DNA from: Mycobacterium sp.
Lineage (GTDB): Bacteria; Actinomycetota; Actinomycetes; Mycobacteriales; Mycobacteriaceae
Assembly (NCBI GenBank): GCA_028706695.1
Contig: JAQTVU010000044.1
Span: 1 to 9,527 of the forward strand
Length of the DNA: 9,527 nucleotides
Direction of reading: 5' to 3'
In this document: positions 6,535 to 9,527 of the stretch, piece after piece
Layout of the letters: each line of letters begins with the position of its first letter
Position numbering within the stretch: position 1 is the stretch's first letter
Program-made: the position numbers and the translations under genes
Notes under the pieces: model-generated
What the model was told of the DNA's origin: nothing
Seen by the model: only the letters and a program-made list of their open reading frames with translations
Database searches by the model: none

Positions 6535-8598
6535 ATGGACGAGCGCGGAGGGACGACGCGGCGTCTGGGCACCGGGCGGCGGCTGCTGAGCAACCCGCGG
6601 CAGGCCCGTGCGGCCCTGCGTGCAGGTTTTCATTCGCGGTCCTCGGCGACCGTGGCGCACCTGTTGCGCCGGGTCCCGCCGGCCGGCTCCACTCCACCCG
6701 TCGAGCCGCCGGCGCCGGACCGGGACGGCGAGGCCAGCGCCTCGCGACTCGCGATCAACAACGGCGCGCCGTTTGCCGGCTACACGATCCTGCGGCAGCT
6801 GGGCGCCGGGGGCATGGCCGAGGTGTACCTGGCCCTGCATCCGCGGTTGCCGCGCCGCGACGTGATCAAGGTCCTCGCCGAAGCGGTCACCGCGGATCGT
6901 GAGTTCCGCGAGCGGTTCAACCGGGAGGCCGATCTGGCCGCGACGCTGTGGCATCCGCATATCGTCGGCGTCCACGACCGCGGCGAATTCGCCGGCCAGC
7001 TGTGGATCTCCATGGACTACGTCGAGGGCACGGATGCCGCCCGGCTGGTCAAAGAGCGCTACCAGGAGGGCATGCCGATCCGTGAGGTGTGCGCCATCCT
7101 GCAAGCCGTGGCCGGCGCGCTCGACTACGCCCACGATCGCGGGCTGCTGCACCGCGACGTCAAACCCGCCAACATCCTGCTCACTCATCCCGAGGACGGG
7201 GAACGGCGAATCGTTTTGGCGGACTTCGGGGTTGCCCGCCACCTGGGCGACATCAGCGGCATCACCGAGACCAACGTCGCGGTGGGCACGGTGGCCTATG
7301 CTGCGCCCGAACAGCTGACCGGCGGCAAGATCGACGGCCGGTCGGACCAGTACGCCTTGGCCGCGACGGCCTTTCACCTGCTCTCCGGCGCGCCACCATT
7401 CCGCAACGCGAACCCGATTGCGGTGATCAGCCAGCATCTGCACGACGACCCGCCCCGGCTCAGCGAGCACCGCCCGGATCTGGCGTATCTCGACGACGTC
7501 TTCGTCAGGGCCCTGGCCAAACAGCCCGCCGACCGGTTCGAGCGGTGTCGTGCCTTCGCCGCCGCCGTCACCGAGCGGGCCGCCGCCGCGGGGCGCAGCG
7601 CGGAGCCCGGCGACCGGGTCAGCCCGCCTCGGCGGCGCGGCCCCCTCGGCGCCGCGGTGGCGATGAGCCACCGGCTCTCCTCCCGGACCCGGTGGGCGAC
7701 CGCGCTGGTCTTCGCCGTGCTGACCGCCGTGGCGGTGACGTGGTCGGCCTTCTACTCCGTCCAGCCGGAGCGCCCCCCGGACCGGCCCGCGCTCGCCTCC
7801 AATCCGGCGGTCCCCGCGCCCCCGGCCGCGGCGATCAGGTCGGGCGGGCCGGTCCTCAACGGGACCTTCCGGGTGACCTACTACCGCGGCAAGCAGAGCA
7901 CCAACGGTGTCGCTATCCGCCGGGACGGCGCCGACACCAACTGGTGGGCTTTCCGGTCGGCGTGCACCACCAACGGCTGCGCGGCCACCGCGGTCCGGCT
8001 CGACAACGCCACGCAGCAGGTGGCCAGCACCACCAACGGTGGCCACGCCGATACGCTGCGCTTCGTTGGTGGGTATTGGCAGGGGTCGCCCCGGCAGGAG
8101 CGGGTGGGCTGCACCAATCCCACCGGCGGCAAGGCCACCCAACAGGAAAACGTTGCCTGGTCGTTGGCCCCGCAGGCCGATGGCAGCCTGCGCGGCACGC
8201 AGACCGAAACGGTGATCGGCGACGAGTGCGGCGCGCGGGGAGCGGTCGTGCGGGTGCCGGTGGTGGCCACTCGGGTGGGTGAGGTGCCACCGCGGGTGAA
8301 CCTGGTCGACCCCGCGCAGATGGTCAACACCTCGCCCGCGCCGGCCCGCCCGGTGCCGCCCGTCCTCGGCGGGTTGTGCAGCGACGTCGACAAGCTCGCC
8401 TTCGACCCCACCAACAACGAGCAGGTCGTCTGCGAGGGCAACACCTGGGCCAAGGCCCCCATCGTCATGGGGGTGCACGCGTCCGGCAGCTCCTGCGACC
8501 GGCCCAACACGTCGGCGTTCGCCATGACCACCTCGAGCGACGGTTACCTGCTCGAATGCGATCCGGTCACCCGGATGTGGACCCGCCCCGCCGGATAA
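6535..8598 (+). CDS. Membrane Ser/Thr protein kinase, PknF-like, with Cys-rich ectodomain
   Basis: A single-pass membrane kinase of 687 aa, longer than PknF (476 aa). Residues 1-80 form an Arg-rich, disordered-looking extension absent from typical relatives, which begin almost at the kinase domain. The kinase domain (about 82-345) is complete: glycine loop GAGGMAEV (90-97), lysine K112, helix-C E131, HRDVKPAN (206-213), DFG (230-232), activation-loop T244 and T246, and GT...APE (251-259). A basic juxtamembrane segment leads to one helix (about 388-408). The outside part has a Pro/Ala stalk and two modules: about 437-580 (C477, C482, C526, C565) and 612-683 (C615, C633, C654, C675). Eight cysteines could form four disulfides. 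I recall similar modules on other mycobacterial kinases, but no known ligand. It is transcribed divergently from the FHA-ABC exporter, its likely substrate by analogy with PknF and Rv1747. Which kinase it is orthologous to is unclear, so no symbol is given. Confidence 0.9.
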   Translation: MDERGGTTRRLGTGRRLLSNPRQARAALRAGFHSRSSATVAHLLRRVPPAGSTPPVEPPAPDRDGEASASRLAINNGAPFAGYTILRQLGAGGMAEVYLALHPRLPRRDVIKVLAEAVTADREFRERFNREADLAATLWHPHIVGVHDRGEFAGQLWISMDYVEGTDAARLVKERYQEGMPIREVCAILQAVAGALDYAHDRGLLHRDVKPANILLTHPEDGERRIVLADFGVARHLGDISGITETNVAVGTVAYAAPEQLTGGKIDGRSDQYALAATAFHLLSGAPPFRNANPIAVISQHLHDDPPRLSEHRPDLAYLDDVFVRALAKQPADRFERCRAFAAAVTERAAAAGRSAEPGDRVSPPRRRGPLGAAVAMSHRLSSRTRWATALVFAVLTAVAVTWSAFYSVQPERPPDRPALASNPAVPAPPAAAIRSGGPVLNGTFRVTYYRGKQSTNGVAIRRDGADTNWWAFRSACTTNGCAATAVRLDNATQQVASTTNGGHADTLRFVGGYWQGSPRQERVGCTNPTGGKATQQENVAWSLAPQADGSLRGTQTETVIGDECGARGAVVRVPVVATRVGEVPPRVNLVDPAQMVNTSPAPARPVPPVLGGLCSDVDKLAFDPTNNEQVVCEGNTWAKAPIVMGVHASGSSCDRPNTSAFAMTTSSDGYLLECDPVTRMWTRPAG

Positions 8599-8626
8599 GC
8601 CCGGGACCGACAGCTTGCTGCCGCCG

Positions 8627-8649
8627 ATGTCGGTGACCGGCTCTACCCT
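8627..8649 (+). promoter_or_regulatory. RecA-independent (PafBC-type) DNA-damage promoter upstream of uvrB
   Basis: The sequence ATGTCGGTG (8627-8635), 8 nt, then TACCCT (8644-8649) matches the mycobacterial RecA-independent damage promoter tTGTCRGTG-N8-TAnnnT at every strongly conserved position, with exact spacing; only the weakly conserved first base differs. PafBC is known to activate repair genes through this motif. It begins 29 bp after the kinase stop and points toward uvrB. The predicted start is about 8656. The DNA match is direct; activity and control by PafBC are inferred. Confidence 0.8.
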
Positions 8650-8827
8650 GGTGACATGTTGCGTCCTGCGAGGTGCTCGGGGGAACGCTCGTGCGGTTCG
8701 GAACCGGATGGGCTTGTGTCTGAACGCGTCCTGCCTAGTGGTCCAGGCGGCCGATTTCTGGCCGTGCCCGTGCGCCGTTGGCGTGTGCTGGGAGTGGCGC
8801 ACAACGTGAACGGTGACGCGTCGGGAA

Positions 8828-8882
8828 GGTGTCGGTGTCATGTCGGCCGACAAACGACGGCGTCGGCGGCCGACCCGACACC
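8828..8882. repeat. Nested GTCGG/CCGAC inverted repeats in the uvrB leader
   Basis: Several perfect inverted repeats share the same core. GGTGTCGG (8828-8835) pairs with CCGACACC (8875-8882); TGTCGGCCGACA (8841-8852) is a 12-bp palindrome; GTCGG-CGG-CCGAC (8862-8874) is a 5-bp stem with a 3-nt loop; TGTCGG (8830-8835) can also pair with CCGACA (8847-8852). The alternatives are mutually exclusive in RNA. No U tract follows, so this is not a standard terminator. Confidence 0.5.
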
Positions 8883-8884
8883 AT

Positions 8885-8938
8885 CTGCACGCCTACGAGG
8901 ATTTGCACGCCTACGAGGATCTGCACGCCTACGAGGCG
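8885..8938 (+). repeat. Three tandem 18-bp repeats just upstream of uvrB
   Basis: The unit CTGCACGCCTACGAGGAT occurs at 8885-8902, 8903-8920 (one change, first base T) and 8921-8938 (last two bases CG). Being 18 bp, it keeps every frame. In the uvrB frame it encodes LHAYED, LHAYED, LHAYEA as part of an open stretch from ATG 8840 to the usual uvrB start. In the 8656 frame it encodes the ARLRG repeats. Copy number may vary between strains. Confidence 0.9.
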
Positions 8939-8952
8939 TCATCCGAAGGGAT

Positions 8953-8958
8953 AGGGAG
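8953..8958 (+). promoter_or_regulatory. uvrB ribosome-binding site
   Basis: AGGGAG lies 10 nt before the ATG at 8969, a slightly long but workable spacing. It supports the conventional start rather than the in-phase ATG at 8840, which itself has GGGAAGG (8823-8829) 10 nt upstream. Confidence 0.55.
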
Positions 8959-8968
8959 CTGGCTACCC

Positions 8969-9527
8969 ATGGCATTCGCTACTGAGCACCCGGTCATCGC
9001 CCATTCGGAGTACCGCGCGGTTGAGGACGTGGTGCGGGCCGGCGCGCGTTTCGAGGTGGTCAGCCCGTACGCGCCGGCCGGCGACCAGCCGGCCGCCATC
9101 GAGGAGTTAGAGCGGCGCGTCCGGGCCGGCGAGCGCGACGTGGTGCTGCTCGGCGCCACCGGCACCGGGAAGTCGGCGACCACCGCGTGGCTCATCGAAC
9201 GCCTGCAGCGGCCCACCCTGGTTATGGCGCCGAACAAGACGCTGGCCGCCCAGTTGGCCAATGAGCTGCGGGAGATGTTGCCGCACAACGCCGTCGAGTA
9301 CTTCGTGTCGTACTACGACTACTACCAGCCGGAGGCGTACATCGCGCAGACCGACACCTACATCGAAAAGGACAGCTCCATCAACGATGACGTCGAGCGG
9401 CTGCGGCACTCGGCGACGTCGTCGCTGCTGTCGCGGCGCGACGTGGTAGTGGTCGCCTCGGTGTCGTGCATCTACGGTCTGGGCACGCCGCAGTCCTACC
9501 TGGATCGCTCCGTGCAGCTGAAGGTCG
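8969..9527 (+). CDS. uvrB: UvrB, excinuclease ABC subunit B (5' part, runs off the window)
   Basis: UvrB takes damaged DNA from UvrA, verifies the lesion with its beta-hairpin and recruits UvrC for incision in nucleotide excision repair. The visible 186 residues match mycobacterial UvrB: the MAFATEHP N terminus, SPYAPAGDQPAAI (32-44) before the helicase core, Walker A GATGTGKS (62-69), APNKTLAAQLANE (87-99), and the tyrosine-rich damage-probing hairpin YYDYYQPEAYIAQTDTYIEK (115-134), followed by SSINDD (136-141). The full protein is about 700 aa, so roughly the last 510 residues lie outside. ATG 8969 is chosen because MAFATEHP is the N terminus I recall for M. tuberculosis UvrB. The frame also stays open back to an ATG at 8840, which would add 43 residues. 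A damage-inducible promoter lies at 8627-8649. Confidence 0.97.
   Translation, partial: MAFATEHPVIAHSEYRAVEDVVRAGARFEVVSPYAPAGDQPAAIEELERRVRAGERDVVLLGATGTGKSATTAWLIERLQRPTLVMAPNKTLAAQLANELREMLPHNAVEYFVSYYDYYQPEAYIAQTDTYIEKDSSINDDVERLRHSATSSLLSRRDVVVVASVSCIYGLGTPQSYLDRSVQLKV

Larger units (their letters stand above)
8650..8968 (+). other. uvrB leader region with a candidate leaderless upstream ORF
   Basis: About 320 bp between the damage promoter and uvrB contains no recognisable gene. The predicted transcription start (about 8656) coincides with an ATG opening a 109-codon frame (8656-8985) that ends 17 nt inside uvrB in another frame. Its first half has ordinary codons; its second half is Arg-rich and partly repetitive (ARLRG three times). 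A second frame, in phase with uvrB, opens at ATG 8840. Also present are an odd 13-bp inverted repeat CGGTTC-G-GAACCG (8694-8706), an inverted-repeat block (8828-8882) and a tandem repeat (8885-8938). I do not recognise the 109-codon product. Confidence 0.4.

Noticed and set aside
8611..8620. CAGC-TTG-CTG mini-hairpin (with preceding A/C) after the kinase stop as a terminator
   Set aside because: The stem is too short and no U-rich tail follows.
8683..8706. GAAC/GTTC-containing inverted repeats as a LexA (SOS) box
   Set aside because: The mycobacterial SOS box needs TCGAAC-N4-GTTCGA; here the half-sites are 9 bp apart or form a 13-bp CGGTTC-G-GAACCG, so the spacing does not fit.
8829..8851. 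Second TGTCGGTG copy (8830-8837) as another damage promoter
   Set aside because: After 8 nt the hexamer is GCCGAC, not TANNNT, so the -10 part is missing.
6472..8853. Minus-strand open frame of 793 codons opposite the kinase gene
   Set aside because: It is the antisense shadow of the kinase gene; its composition is His/Arg/Gly-rich without domains, while the plus strand has a complete kinase.

Overview
The window reads as chromosomal DNA of a Mycobacterium, probably a slow grower. It has high G+C with strong third-position G/C bias and frequent GTG starts. The partial right-end gene encodes a typically mycobacterial UvrB, and every other main gene resembles a gene I recall from M. tuberculosis (Rv2326c, Rv2325c, Rv1632c, the Rv1747 type and the PknF type). 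These family assignments come from recalled sequences and motifs, not from a search.

Layout, left to right. (1) About 126-2983, plus strand: a two-gene ECF-type transporter. The first protein fuses a multi-spanning membrane domain to two ATPase domains; the second is the EcfT-like transmembrane coupling protein, and the two genes overlap by GTGA. (2) 2984-3150: a convergent intergenic gap holding an in-frame, coding-like hydrophobic stretch after the ecfT stop codon. (3) 3151-3663, minus strand: a DUF402 protein (Rv1632c type) whose natural start may be a non-canonical AUC. (4) 3678-6353, minus strand: an ABC exporter half-transporter with two intact FHA domains (Rv1747 type), 14 nt upstream of the DUF402 extension and probably co-transcribed with it. 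(5) 6354-6534: a divergent promoter region with three TCATAG copies and a -10-like box placed for a leaderless exporter mRNA. (6) 6535-8598, plus strand: a membrane Ser/Thr kinase with an 80-residue Arg-rich N-terminal extension, a complete kinase domain, one transmembrane helix and an eight-cysteine ectodomain. (7) 8599-8968: the uvrB upstream region, with a near-perfect RecA-independent (PafBC-type) DNA-damage promoter, a block of nested inverted repeats and an 18-bp tandem triplication. (8) 8969 to the right edge: the first 186 codons of uvrB.

How the parts may work together. In M. tuberculosis the kinase PknF phosphorylates threonines in the linker of the FHA-ABC exporter Rv1747. Here a PknF-like kinase and an Rv1747-like exporter are transcribed divergently from one 181-bp region. 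The exporter has two intact phosphothreonine-binding domains and two matching TV[VI]N motifs between them. The simplest reading is an envelope-sensing kinase that gates or clusters an exporter, with the DUF402 protein co-expressed. As I recall, in M. tuberculosis the DUF402 gene and uvrB are direct neighbours, so the kinase/exporter pair appears as a cassette between them. The most notable regulatory observation is upstream of uvrB: the DNA-damage promoter would start transcription exactly on an ATG, giving a leaderless 109-codon reading frame that runs through the repeats and ends inside uvrB. No tRNA, rRNA, CRISPR array, insertion sequence or convincing intrinsic terminator was seen.
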